Positions 11,701-26,100 of a stretch of 64,000 nt of DNA are shown in pieces. This DNA comes from Haemonchus contortus (lineage: Eukaryota; Nematoda; Chromadorea; Rhabditida; Trichostrongylidae), in NCBI GenBank assembly GCA_000469685.2, contig LS997567.1, positions 1,584,302 to 1,648,301 on the forward strand, given 5' to 3'. Positions within the stretch are counted from its first letter, which is position 1; every line of letters begins with the position of its first letter. The notes below the pieces were generated by a model that saw nothing but the letters and a program-made list of their open reading frames with translations, was not told the DNA's origin and searched no databases. The position numbers and the translations under genes were made by a program.

Positions 11701-14700
11701 CTGCCCATACTTGAAACATACTTCAGTATTCTCAAAATTATTGATCAAAAGTAATGGGCTACCATTAAATGCTACCAGTTTTATTCTTATGATGCATTTT
11801 CAATGACACTTTGTATATTTATTTATTGATTTATTCACTTGTTTATTCATATACACATTGCGATCTACCGGGCTCGATCCAGGCTGCATGGGAGAAGCTG
11901 AAATTCTGCTGCGAGCAGCTCAAGCGGCTATACAGCGGGTTTAAAAAATGACCGCTCTAAGTTTTTCTGGAAAAACGCTTTCCAAGAGGGTAATGCTGAA
12001 CTTCATAAAAAGTAATTACCAAGGAACAAGTATAAATTGATAATTTTTTATCCAACCTCTCTTGGCCCCCATAGTATTTACTGACCACGACTCAAACTTC
12101 TCTTCAACTGGCGCTTTTTAAAGGAATTTGGCTGGGAAAAATATGAATTCTTCACGAGATCTTGAGTAAGTATCAGAAGAGTAGTTTGTGACGAGGGCAA
12201 ATGAGTAACTTCGCGAGTACACTGCCTTTCTTCATCAGGCGCTGATAGAACAGCATCGTATCTGAGCGAAAAATATCCGAAAATGGAACGAGTAACTGTA
12301 CCAGCCTCAATATCAAAAGAAATGTTGAAAAACCCAATGTTTACTGGTTGAAGGTAGTAGCGCGAGTGATTTTTTACATCCAGGCAGCTATTGAATTAGG
12401 TTACCGTCCTTTTACTTGATTTGCTATGGCATTATAGAACCTATCAAAGGAGGATAATAACGTGTAAATTCTTGGAGAGCACGAAAGCTGGTATAGCTTA
12501 TCTACGAGGCGATATAGAGCCTGAACGAGGTCCTCACTGCCTTTTTCCAGTAAGAGCAGTGGAGCATGAAGCTCAGATATCGATTCCTTCCTCAAGGGCG
12601 CCGTAGGTGGTCTCCTTTCATCGGACGGACGTGTTGTAAATTGAAGGGCATGTGTCAAAGTGCCATTTCACTAGAACTGAACAATTCGTAGAAAAACAAC
12701 TGAGCCCGAGGACAAGGCAAGGGCTAATGGGCAAGCTTCTACTTTCATCAACTTGTCGTCCCGTTTCGATGCTTCAGAACTTGGCTGTACTGATGTTTAA
12801 GTTCCAACTGAATGTTAGGGGGAAATCTTATAGGCTGTTGTTGGTTCTTTCCCTCCTGTTCTTTTATTTTTATGTGTCAGTCTTGGACATAAACCGTGAT
12901 AAGCAGTTGTGCTATGGATATGATGCCCCGAACAGGGTGGCAAAGCTTTCCTCATGCTTCGACTTGAGTCTCAATGTGTTGAGAGTGTAAAAGTTGTATG
13001 AATTCATGAAAGAAAGAAGGGCTATGATATCGTCGGTGTCGAAACGACATTGCAAGGAGCCGACGCCTTTCCACAGTGCTTTACACATTCCAAGGAGAAA
13101 GTCTGAGACGTTCTGATACCAGAAGCATAGTCCACTGTCAACGTTTGTGTCATTCATTCGATTGCCACCCCCGCCCAGCGAAAGCTAACGGGATGGTTCT
13201 TTTTCCTCTTTTTTGATCGTCCTTCTCCTTGTTATTTTTAGAAGACATATGACAAAAAGGTTTTCACTTTGGCCTGATGTGCAATCGAATCCACGATTTT
13301 CGCATTAAATAGGCTTCAGACGTGATCATATCACTGAAAGTTACGTTGTCTCAAAGCGTTCTCACTTGTGTTCAGTAGAATACTCGGATTAAGGCCTCCT
13401 AGATGATTGAATAAACTTCCACGTAAGTGAATTTTCATGGAAACAGCTGAATAAGTTCCCGTACAGTTGATTTATGACATGGCGGCCATCTGGCCTTGCT
13501 CCGCCCATCACCCTTCGAAACACCCGGTGCTCGTCAACCCGGCCTAGTTCATGTCATCATCGTCCTCGTCTTCGGCACAAATCGCAAAGGTAAAGTTGAA
13601 ACTTGTTTTCAACCATGTTCTGTCTGTTGTTGTGAATTGTTCCACAATTTCTCATATACTCCCTCGAAAAGTTGTCTGAACTACACTCAACCTGTGCCTC
13701 TTGAGCTTCTGTTTAGCTCAACTTCAGCTTTTTGCTCTTGAGCGCTTGCTGGACCGCTTTGAAGTTCCTTATTTTATTATTCAGGGGGGAAAATCAGATT
13801 TTTCTAAAATTTTTGGGGCTTCTGCTCCTAGCGTAAAGGTAATTTGCCATTGTGATAGAATGGTCTCTCAGTGTAATGCTCGTCAATCCGAATATTGAAT
13901 TCTTTGAGTTCACGTGGATTTTTCGATAGATTTTCTAAGAAGATTCAGAAGACCTGTGTGAAAAGAGGCGACTTCACCATTAGGACCGTTGTTGTTCACG
14001 TCGATAGCCATCCTACCAACTTCTCTCCCAATTCTCAGGAGGTTGAGATCTGGGTCGTTCATGAACCAAACTTTGATGGCTCAGTAACGAATTGGAATGA
14101 GCTGCAGCTTTTCTCCGTCAGTCACACCTGTTGGTGATTCACCAGGACACCATACGGTGCCCATCATTAGTCCCTGTTTATTCTCTTCTGAGCTGTCAGC
14201 AGACAAACTAGATCAACTCTGAGACGCTGAAAGAGCTGCAGTTTTTGGACAGGCCCTTCTCGCCACTTACCACTCTCCCTCAATCTTTTCCGGGGCAATT
14301 ATGCATTTCCACACCAATATGACTAGCGGCAGCACGACGAACATCGTATGGCTCCCGTCAGCTGTCAAACGTTTTAGCTTTTCTCATTAAATAAAAAGTC
14401 CATGGCTGGGCGTTGCAGTGATTAACCTGACGCATCCTTTCATAATTGATTTACGATATAATTTAATCATTCAATTGAAAAAAGTAGGGTGATTAGGGCT
14501 TAATGAAGAAGAGAAACTAGAAACTTATGCCAAATCCGAAGAGACTGATACTGGTTACTGCTTAACTGGTTCTCACTTACTCTCACGAATTTCACTGTCT
14601 CTTTTGAGTAGACTGTTTTACCTATGTTAGCTGTTCCTACTTTACTTTCCTAAATAATTTGCCGTTAGGGTTAGAGGACTTGTTTATTTACTCGGTTATT

Positions 14701-17700
14701 TGTTCAACGTGTCAAATAAACAAGAGATTCAAATGCATAATTTTGGGCAAAACAAAATGACTCGCGGGTTCAATACACAGTACTTTTCCCATTTACACGG
14801 TTACTCGAAAGTAAGCTTATGGAGAAATGCATGAAAATCTGAACAGCCTTCATTATTGGAGAACTTTGACCGACTGGGTATCCTAACTGCTTCAGTTGAT
14901 AGGCTCACTTGATCTATCGTTCTTATTGATTTTACAGTTGAATATTGTCCTGCTTCACAATGTTTGTTTCTTTTTTTGCATGTGGCACTAATTGTTTATT
15001 CTCAAGAGTCGTAGAAGCGTCTCTTCTGAAGCAGTAAGCGTAGGATTTTGTTATGACATTGTTATCCAGCCGAAAACGTAATTACTGGCCGAGGCAATCA
15101 ATACGCCCTGCCGTGGGTCCTATACCGACGACGGACTTTGGGCGAGATTTATATTTCAAGAATTAACTGCTTTTGCACCTATTTCACCCCTCAAAATCTG
15201 TGAGAAACTCCCACTGCCCGCTGCCACTTTGTATGCACGCGTACGTATACGTTTTATTCACGATTATGCTTTTTATTATATAATAAATGCAAGGGAACTG
15301 ATGGGAGATGGAAAGGGTTGAGAAACTGAAAAAAATCTATTTAGGGAGAGATACTCTACCGAAACGAAATTTTTCGGAACATTCAAATATGTATATATAA
15401 ATAATGATAAATATTAGGACAACTGAAAGTCTTAGAAGCAAAAAGTATGGAAACGGAATAGCGACAACTAGCATGTAGTAGATTTTCGAACCGAGCACGA
15501 ATTCAAGTGAAAATTCGAATTCAGCTCACCATTTGTGAACGTTACTGATTGATACATACATATCTTCTGATGTTTACGATACTTTTGCGATTCTTCTGCG
15601 GAAAACTTTCGGAATTATTCAAAAAAATGAGTAAAGCAGTAAAATGGTGTAAGATATCATAACCGTGGAATGCAAGAGGGAATATGTGAAACACAAGATT
15701 AGCTGCGAGCGGTTGCTGCGCGGTCAATTAGGCTAGATCGATGAACAGTATTTCATTCGCACCTGGGTTATAGAGGATTCAGCAAGTGTAAGACCGCCTG
15801 GGAATCCGCTAATTTCGAATTTTCCTTTTATTTACGGTCAATTCCGCTAGCTGTTCAGACCCGCAATTTATAGTTTGAGCTTGTAGAAGTTGAGCATTTC
15901 TTTTTCTCTTTTTTCGCAGTCGATTTCTTAATGCGTGTTCGTAGTTAACTTGGGCACAGGTGTGATTCACTCTTCCACGGTTGAATGACTTCATTCGGCT
16001 ACAATCGAGTTTCTGATTGTTAGATTAACAACTTAGAATTTGTATTCAGTACAAATTGTGAAGCATGTACACTTTGTCTTTGTGCATGATATGAAACCTC
16101 TGCTATCTTTAGCTTATGCCTAGTCTTAAACCCTAAAGCTTTTCAAAAAAATCGCTTGTCAGAATTTTACTAATTGGCCGCTACTGATTCAGGATGTTCC
16201 GCCAGACTACGAAACCATCGGCACAATATTCGGCTATGCACTTGTGGCGTTATCCTGGCTCCTAATTATTCTCACGTTCCCATTTTCTATGTGCGTATGT
16301 CTCAAGGTAAGCGAATAGTTTAGCACGTGTCACTTTATTTCCGGTTTCGGCGCTTATCGATCGATATCGATCGGATCGCATTCGCGCGCGAAGCGATGTG
16401 CTGCACTCGCCGCACCAGCGCATGCTCAGAATTTCAATGGGTGGTTGGAGCGCGCCATGTACTGGTCAAATCTGAATGATTGTGCCACGAATTCATTCGG
16501 CAATTACAGTCATTGCAGTTCGATGCTGTGACTCAGAATTCAGACCCATATTTCGCCATCCATTGTAATTCTGCGCTACCCGTCTTCGTGCGTCATCAAG
16601 CAGGAATATCTCTATCCAACAGTATTGCAGGTTATAAAAGAATATGAAAGAGTTGTTATATTTCGAATTGGTCGACTAGTGTTTGGAGGTGCTCGAGGAC
16701 CTGGAATGATTTTCATTATACCTTGCATCGATACTTATAGAAAAATCGATCTTCGGTGAGTGGAACGGTTGTGTTTGCATACTTGTTTGTGTTTACTGTT
16801 TGTTTGCAATAATCAACAGTTCACTTATTCAGAGTGGTTTCATATGCTGTACCACCACAGGAAATCCTATCAAAAGACTCCGTGACAGTGTCCGTGGATG
16901 CTGTCGTTTATTTCCGGACGTCCGATCCCATCGCTTCTGTAAACAACGTGGATGACGCTATTTATTCGACTAAACTCTTGGCCCAAACAACCCTCAGGAA
17001 TGCCCTGGGTGAGTAATAATGGAAAATTAGTATAATACTTCCAGTGTGCCATGAGTATGATGGAATTAAGGTATGAAAACATTGACTGAAATGTTGACTG
17101 AACGAGAGGCCATCGCACAGCTGTGCGAGACGATTCTGGACGAAGGCACGGAACATTGGGGTGTGAAGGTCAGTTCAGTTCCATTTCAAATTGCAATTTT
17201 TTTTTTGGAATACACAAACAGAAACTTCTGTAAAAGCGCTCCTCCAATTTATTCAAGCTTTTGCTCAATGTTGTTTCTTCTTCGATGTGGAGTTATGACA
17301 AATTGAACAATGACCTTTTTATTAATTTTTTTTGAAATTACAGCTATTTCCCTGTCCTTTCATAACTTCCTCTTCTTTCATGTGCCGTTTGTCCCATTCT
17401 ATTCATATTGGATTACTTATCCAACTGGCTGTGAAGGGATACCCCTTTTTCGTGACCCTCTCAGAATGAGATTCCATTGCATTCCTTCTCGAGATGGACT
17501 TTCTTCTGTGCAGTTGGAATAGGATCGTGTACAGGGAATCTTCTCGATGAAGTGACATCAATCCAACTTGAATAAGGGGCAGGAAATCACTTCGAATCCA
17601 CTGTCGATTGGGATCTTTCATCTCAGTCACAACTTAGAGCCTCAATTTGGGAAGTATTACTTCAATAGAGTGCGTCTAGAAGTTTCATTGTCGTCTGACC

Positions 17701-18268
17701 GGTTGGCTCTGAGAACAGAAAGTCGCTCTGTTGTGTCAGAAGAAAAAAAAAACATGACTTAATGCCACCCCTTGCCATGGTCTAACTTGTGCTACTTAAC
17801 TCAGACGCAGTTGCCAAAAGGTATAACTTTATTTAGGTAGAACGAGTGGAAGTGAAGGATATCCGGTTACCTCAACAGCTCACTCGTGCTATGGCTGCAG
17901 AAGCAGAGGCCGCTCGAGAAGCTCGAGCGAAAGTTGTAGCAGCAGAAGGAGAACAGAAAGTGCGTTTCGTAAAAAAAACTTCTGTCTTTTCATTTTGCAA
18001 AAATAAATTGGAGTTTTTCAGGCTTCTCGAGCTTTGAAAGAAGCAGCAGATGTCATTCAAGCGAACCCAGTCGCCTTACAACTTCGGCATTTGCAAGCGC
18101 TCAACAGCATCGCGTACGAACATCTTTTCTACGTATTTTTGAATTATTTTTAATTTGAAATAAGGCCTTTTATTGTGAAATTATTTTTTCAGAGCTGAGC
18201 ACAATTCAACAATCGTTTTTCCGGTGCCGGTGGAAATGTTCGGTGCTTTCATGAAGAAGGACAATTGA
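8780..18268 (+). CDS. unc-1: UNC-1 orthologue, stomatin/SPFH-domain membrane protein
   Basis: Eight coding exons join in phase: 8780-8833, 16193-16306, 16631-16755, 16833-17008, 17071-17168, 17837-17959, 18022-18113 and 18193-18268 (TGA). They total 858 nt, or 285 residues, the length I recall for C. elegans UNC-1, and the N-terminus (MSGKERTEPQWVTPSSNQ) matches it closely. The hydrophobic hairpin is at about residues 30-56, followed by the SPFH/PHB domain with PPQEILSKDSV, the AEAEAAREARAKV helix and the ALKEAADVIQ/NSTIVFPVP C-terminal region. In C. elegans, UNC-1 sits on the inner face of the plasma membrane and is needed for UNC-9 innexin gap-junction coupling and normal anaesthetic sensitivity. 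The start is fixed by the acceptor TTTTTTCAG four bases before the ATG, either cis-spliced from a 5' UTR exon or a spliced-leader site. Intron 1 is 7.36 kb. Confidence 0.95.
8834..16192 (+). other. Large first intron of unc-1
   Basis: The intron lies between codon 18 (donor GTATCC) and codon 19 (acceptor TGATTCAG). It contains AT-rich single-copy-looking DNA and several short open frames on both strands (for example 12401-12658 minus and 13895-14137 plus) that I could not connect to splice sites. I see no nested gene I can support. Its size suggests room for regulatory elements, which is inference. Confidence 0.5.
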
Positions 18269-20163
18269 CCACTGTCCCAATTGATTGCTTGCATGTTTAT
18301 TATATTTGAAAATTATTTTAAATTCCTAAGGCTATAGTCAATGTGCAATACACTGTTAGACTGACACATCTGGCCACCAGATGAATCAGTTACGATCAAA
18401 TCTATCTTTAGGTGTTCCGTTTTCCTCCTCAACTCACTCTTCCTAGTGTCTCGCTGACTCGATTTTCTTGGTTCATATTTTATTATTTCTTATTATTGTT
18501 TTTCTTTGTTGTGCAACGATTTCATTTTCATCTCAAAGTTTTCGCCAAATACTGTATTTGTACCGATTTGCGTGATCAACAGCTGAATATTTTCATTTCT
18601 AACAGTTAGCTAAATGACGATGACTGTTAGCCAGCTAATTTATTGGCTTACAACGATAGATCGACAGAGGTTTTCATAATGTACACCGTGGTATAAGTTG
18701 TACATTAAGAAATACATATTGATTACTTTGTTCTTAATGTGCCAAAGAAGATTTTCATTTTGAAGTGTTACATGTCCTTTTGTTTACCAGTTACTATTAA
18801 CAAACTGCTACAGGCAACCTGAACATTAAAGTACATCTGTCTGGGAGCACCCGTGGCCTTTAACAAACCCTACTACCTGTGGTCATCACCCACCCATGCA
18901 TTTTAAATTTGTAACAGCTGGGCAGCTTCAGTTTTCGGTATGTTCTCCCCTTGTGAAACAGGAACTTACGTGAATTCAGCTCAGCTAGGCTAACAACGGG
19001 TTCTTGGAATAGGAACTCCATTACCACTGTGAACTTCAAAACAGTCAGAACGTGGAGTTTAAATCTTGTCAGCATGAAATCTGCTCCAAAAAATATTCAG
19101 CATTGCCAGTAAATAACGTGAATTTCTTTTGCAATACAGCAACTTTGGAAGAGGGAACTTGCAGGGCTTCATGAGTGTAGTGGGATCAGGGATATGGTGC
19201 AAAGGAAGGAAAGATCGGTAGGGCACGGATTTTGTGTTGGACCTAGCAGAGTATATCTCCTAGAGGGTCTACTGATACAAATCTAACATCTAACAATCTA
19301 ACATATTGTTTACTAGTTTTCCTGCAGGGCTGTAGGGAGACTTGTAGGCCCAATTTGATACATACTTTTACTTTTTCATTGTTTTTTCGATTTACTCATT
19401 CTTGCACCTACAGCCGAGTAAGTGGAGGTGTTAAGATTTTCCGCTCATAATTAAAGTCCCCTACTTCTCTGCAGATAAACTATAAACAGAAGATGGGATG
19501 TTAGATTTATACCAGTAGAGCCCCCATCGATCAAACTATTTTAAACTAAATTGGCCTGGAAAAATGGAAAGATTCACTTCAAACCTCCACCTTCTGAAGA
19601 AGGACGTGAATCTACAGTAGCATTCAGTGACAGCAAGTTTTTCAGAATTTAAAATTATCGAATTATCAACCACGAAAGGAGGTTCGAGCGAGCTTTGAAT
19701 ATGCGCAAATGCAATATAGAAATACAGAATCAGAGGTGTGAGCAAAGCCACCAAGCACCCTTTCAAAAGAGGGTCCCTACTCCCACTTGCATTTTTGATG
19801 AATTGAATGCTTTGTTTCATAAATAGTCACAATAAAACAAAAAATAACAGATTTATAATTTACAAACCAACTATTCACAACAACTACTAAGCTATCATAG
19901 AACTATGTATATCTGTGGAATTCTATGGCAACTAATTACGAAACGTACACATTATCCATATAACAACACTACCAACCTTAAATATAAACATACCGGCTTA
20001 CATTCGAAAGTACGACTCTGAAAAACATTCTAAAATAATAAATTATATCTACTTCCTTTGAGTCGCTCATTTAACGGAAATATCTTTGATTATAAATCAG
20101 AACAGTGGTGCCAACGTTTACTTTTCAAGAACTGAGGAAATAATTAGAGTAAGAGCTGGAAAG
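18269..20163. other. Convergent intergenic region between unc-1 and WDR6
   Basis: The two genes end toward each other across about 1.9 kb of AT-rich sequence that must include both 3' UTRs. No further gene is supported; open frames at 18860-19075 and 19536-19820 (minus) lack coding-like composition. Confidence 0.5.
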
Positions 20164-23100
20164 TCACTGCGGGGTTGGCGATGGCGACGGAGAATCCAAG
20201 CGGGACGCCGAAGTTATGATCTCCATTCCATCACCGACTACAATTCCACCAACACTATAAATGACAACGTTTGTTACAAAACGATAATAATATCAGCGTT
20301 TTCTATCTTTCATACTATTACAATTACTGCAGTAATAATCGCTGTCTCGGCGGAGGTTCCTACTGTTCAAGGAAGTTTGTTTACATCAAAACTCACTATG
20401 GATCGGCAATGAGATCCTTTGGGTGAAGTACCGAGCTTCGATAGTGATAGACCATGGCTGGCTGAAAAATGAAAAAATGTGGGGAGCACATTCCTTTGCA
20501 AGCAACTAAGTAAGCTGAGTCAAGCGTGTGTCGAGGAATCACGAAGGAAGGGATGGCTAGGTGGGAGCGGGGTAGGAGGCCATAAGGTTTGTCACAAGTT
20601 CAGCGCTTAGCAGCTCAGCCCTGAACAAAACAGGGTTTTCAGTCAGGGGAAGGAGGGATGGTAAGCGAGGCCTAGATTGCGTAAGTGTTGATTTTAAGTC
20701 CATTATGTGATCAGAGGAAATGTATAAAGAAGACTATATTGAGGTCAAATGGGTTTTCCTGTTCACAGCTATGATCTGGTCCAAGTAATTTGTTTTACAA
20801 CACAATCAGATGTGAATGAAAGGAGTGAGAGAATTGCAGCTGTGTAGTGAAGAAGATAGAAAACTTTCCCTGTATGTTACTGTTGTGGTTAATGTTATAT
20901 CATAGAAAATATCAGGAGGCGAATCTTCGTTACCAATATTTTAAGATCCTCCCTAGATCGGACCATCATTTTGGCACTATGCCCTGATAACCACTTACTC
21001 GATAAATGGTTATGAACGATTGACCAGTAATTTGGTCCCATCAGAAGGGAAGCATGAGTAGAACTTTTCAAGCACCTGTACAGGCCCAATATTTGGACTG
21101 AGAGCATAACCCGGATATCTGCAGATTCCGCAAGGAAACAGATGTCAATGTGAGTAAGCGTAAGTGGACAAACCACAGACTAAATCAGAAGGTGTATTTT
21201 ATCTTTGATATTTTTTATTTTATTTTATTATTTTATTATTTTTTTATTTATTAATCTTCCGAGCTCTACTAGTAGGCACGAACTACTTTTAATTATGATA
21301 ATTTAGGTTCTTTTTGATTCGTTCTTTCCTGCTTCAATTCTTCAATGCTCCTATTTCCATTCCGGACGTGCTTAATAGTTATTATGGGAATCTTGAAGGC
21401 TGGATCGGGGGGACTTGGTCAGTATACAACTATTTCTGATTTTTGCTACAATTCCTGTTGGTGCTTTTGTGCTTTTGTCTCAGTCCTACTTCATCCCATT
21501 CTCCCCATTCTTATACTAGCCCAACAATACAGGTGAATATGGAAAAGTGCACAACGAAATGGCTGCTTTCATAGTCCGCTGGCCGGCTGGGGTGGCGCTT
21601 GGCACTTGTTTGCAATCTGAATCTCGATCGGTACCGCAGGCCGAGTAGCCCCCGCCGGCGCGCACTCGCGGGCCGGCCGACGGACTATGAAAGCAACCAG
21701 TAGAACAGGGAGGTCATATTGGGATCAAATTTGTGGAGCTGGGTCGCACCGGTGAGCCTTCTTTCCTCGACACCGGGCCTAACCATGTAGGATTAGGGAA
21801 ACCTCACCTCGCTTTGTTCCTCGACGTCCACCTGATACACAGCGTACATACCGAGTTCGTAGGCGGCATGAATACGAAGAATTTCCCCATCCAATTCAAG
21901 AGCAAGTCCTCAAATATAGTGATTGTGTCGGAAAATAATTGAAATCAATGAGGTGAACAACAAAACTTGTCACGACAGTTTCCACCAATGTGGGGGAATG
22001 TACAGGATCACGTGGTAGCACATTATATACTATGTAGATGATCACCTGACATCAATATTGCTTATTGAATGGTCATTCACGCAATGACCCTTCATAAGGG
22101 CTCTTATAAAGGCAGAATCTTCAATAGAATCGGATAAAGTGGAAAAAGCATTGTCCGGTTGATTTTGATGTTAGATCATGAAGGATCAAATGAAAAAATG
22201 CATTGTACTAGAACCCAGTCCTGTACCACTCCTGCAAATCACTCGACATGTTTTAGCCTTTTTTCAGATGATTCCTCCCTAGGGCTCGCATCAGTAATGA
22301 ATTCCTCTGCATTTTAGAAGTGATGAAGTAAGGTTTTTGAATGCGTCTGTAAGCTTTGGTCAAACTCTACGGCTTCAGACAGCCACCGCTCTAGTTTTGT
22401 CGCCTTCATCAAGGGTCTAGAATTTTTCTTCTGAAGCCTCTTCTAGGGCCCGGATTGGACACAAAAAAAAACAGCAACCTACCACCGACTGACTCGTCAA
22501 AAAACTTGATGATGGCTAGCTGGGCCAACGATTCTCCACCAACAATGCGATACACAGTAATTCTCCCAGTATCGGATCCAACAGCGACGAAGCGGCGCGA
22601 CTCACAGCCGACAGTAGCCAACGAGATAAGCCGTCGATTGTCAACACGGACCTCAAAATGACATGAGCTCAGTATAGGAGGGTTCTCAACTCAGTTGGCC
22701 TCATATAGACATAAGTAACGGTAACACAAGGTGGATTTCCAATCGCCAATAAATTTCAGAAAAAGCTTAACAACCGGTAGATATAGGTAGGTATGTCTCG
22801 GCCTTTAAGTAAATTATTACAAGAGTTGGCAGACCGTTCTTCCTTGGTCTACCTGTTCTAGACAAAATATTCAGTGAAGGAAGTTCTGGCATCTTGACGC
22901 CATCGACCCCGTATTTCCAAATTCTTTCAGATGTAGCCAAGAGAAATTTGAGCAAGACGAATCATGCCGCCACTAAAGAAGTGGAAAGTGACCTTGATAT
23001 TTGAGTGATTATAGAAAGATAAAGGATAAGGTATTAAGGCGTCAATCAACTTCAGCTAGAGGATGCGACCCGCATTTGACTTCCCTTCAGAACCGTCGTG

Positions 23101-26100
23101 AAGTATTGATTGCGTATGGGGTCCATACAATGAGTTGCGGTGGCCAGCCAATGCACAAGTCAGTGTTTTTACCCTCCCAGACGAGTATGGTACCAATTAA
23201 CCGACTCCGAAGAGCTGGAAGGCTCGGTTGGTTTATTCTTAGGCGGGTTGGGTCCAAGATTCGAGTTACTGCGGATTGAGCTAAGATGTTTACGAGAACA
23301 ACAAATGCTTACGGAGGCAACTTGTTTAGCAGCAAAGTTACTGTTTGCTTTCCAAAGAAACATGTGACCATTCGATGTCGCTGCACAAATGTAAAATAGA
23401 CTATTCCATTTCCAAGATTGTACCTGGAGAAAATCAGTGGTCAGAAAAATTTCTTGAAATCATAGGGACACTTTCTGCAACTGGCGCTACCCATATGTAT
23501 TGTCACCAAATGCAAGCAGAAAAACAAAATTTTGAAGCACCCACTTTTTCGAAAATTTCGTCTTTTTTACTTGCCAATGTGCCAAAATCGCTTGACTTCT
23601 TTATTTCAACTGCCATTGTGACGGCATTAACCGCGATGTCCAAGCATCTTAAATAGTAATGGTAATAATTTCCTCAGAATGATAGCCCCTTCACAGTTTT
23701 ATAACGGAATACTCACATTATTTTGCCATCACCGTATGATACAACACAAAGATAGGAATTGGCAGTTCTCACGTGTTTCTAAAAGACAGTAAAAGCGAGA
23801 CGTACAACTATTCCGAGTCAGGCTCTTTATTTGGGGGTTATAAGGGCTCTGCAAATCTTTACGCTATGTATGTCTGATTTCTAATCGCATATATATCCAA
23901 TCTATTTACCACAAAATCAGTCAGAATTATCAGATCCTACTGTCCAGCATGTGCTGCTCAAAGATCCCTTTTGAATATGGGTTTACACTCGACCTGCTCG
24001 GCTTTCTGATTCCCGGGTACGTAGACTTACGTGCGTCCGAGGACGCGCGCGACAGATTGCGCGGCGAAGTTCATAACGATTTGAACGACTTTAGCCCCTA
24101 TCATTGAGACCCAAATTTGAAGTAGAGTAGATTGGAGGATCATCTGCCCCTTCTAAACTACTCTACTTCGAGTTTGTGCCCCAAAAATTGGCGTCAGAGT
24201 CATACAAATCGCCGCGAACTTCGCCGCGCAAGTTGCCGCGCGCATCCTCAGACGCACGTATGCACGTCCCCCCTGATTCCCATATATGAGAAGTATGTAA
24301 AGGAACGACGAAATATACGTCGAAAACATTAGTTTTATTAAGGTTCTAGGAGTAACTGCAATGTCTTACGTTTGCAATGTCCAAATGAACGACGCGACAA
24401 TTAGCTCCTTTACGCTTGAATTCGACAGAAGGAACGACATAGTTGGCCGCGCGAACGAAGTCTGAAGACATAGCAAGTGTTTTCATATGTAGTGTTGTAA
24501 CCAATTATCCAGTAGTTTGGAAGCATAGCAGATAAGAGGTGATAAAGGATGTTAGAACAAGGGGCACTGGATTAGTTGTGTCTATCACGTTGATAATTCC
24601 TAAGAATGAGAATAAGAGGGCCATGAGAGTAAGAACGAAGTTTTCAGGTTAAAGTGAACCCGTTTCCGGATGCGCCTTGCATTAGACTTTTATTGGGAAT
24701 CGGATTGAAGCGCATGTGCTTACATCCAAACGATGTACAAGTCAGCGCTTTCATGCTCCAAAACGAGTCGAGTAGCAATCAGTTGAGCACGGGAGATGGA
24801 AGGCTCATTTGCCTGGGGTGGGTATCGATCCGGTATTTGATATCAAACCCATGCTGGCGTGGTAATGCGACTGCATCACCATAGATGTCTTTATTGTAGA
24901 TTGACTGCTGACAATATTAGTCATTACTTTTGGAAGCATACCAAGTGCTCACTAGTGCTCATTCTTGGTGATCTTACGGTAGGCTGACTTAGTTCTTCTT
25001 TTTCGTCAAGAAATGAGATAAGCTCTGTTATCAATGGATACTACAACTTACTGCATGGACGAATCGAATATGCCATAATGACACCGTTGGCTGTTCCTAC
25101 GATAATAATCCACCCTTGTACTTTCACCTCGATACGCTCGACGCAAGTCGGATGCGATGGAGTGTAGAAGGCTAATGGAGTGATCCAGCCTGAAGAAATA
25201 AGTGGAATTACTGACAATGAGACTTTTTCATATTTTTGAAGAGTAAAAGCCACAGTTATAGTTGTGTTTCCACTTCAAAAGTTGTTTGGCTTCAACTTTT
25301 CGCCAAATCTAGGAAACCAGTAGCACTTTAAGAAAAAACAAGATTTTGCGATCACTTTTCGTCTAACAAGTGATACCTATCAGAGAAAGGATTTTATTTT
25401 TTGAGATTTCTGCATCAGCTGAAGAGTAGATGCAGGAAAGCTGATTTCTTTTCGAATGACGCTTACTGCAGAACACTCAGAGGAAGTTATACATACCTGA
25501 ATTACCCGCATCGAAGCGGAACACATGCATGAAATGGTCTTCACTGACGGTGACACCGTACATGCAGAACTCGTTCCAGACAAGAATACGTAATGCACAG
25601 ATCTTACGTCGATGCAAAGGACCGACCACGTACCGTATTGGACTTAGGACCATGGTGATAGAATTGTAATTCTAAAATAGTTTATTCACTAATTATATAG
25701 CACTGCAGAGCACTAAAAGTAAAGACACGGCTCACGATAAGGATGGTTACTGTATTCTTCTTTTAGGAATACTCAGTGACCCCAAGGGGAATAGAAAGGA
25801 CTCTCTCGCACCCGAAACTCCACGGTTAGGGCATAGTGGAAGCCCTGTTCCCGGCTCGCACGGCCTTCCCGCCCCTCGATCGATGTCACGCTAGACGAGC
25901 GTCGAGGCGAAACAGGTTGCAATTATTCGTTCTAGGAACCACACACAATCAGCTGATCGCCGAGAGATGAGGCTATGTCTTTCTCCCATTCTTTTTTCCT
26001 TTATTATTCTCTTTGCTGCCGGGATCCCATATTTAATTTCCTACCCCAAGAGGCTGGAAAAGGTGCGCTATTTTTGCTCTTACTGGATTTTTTCGTTTAC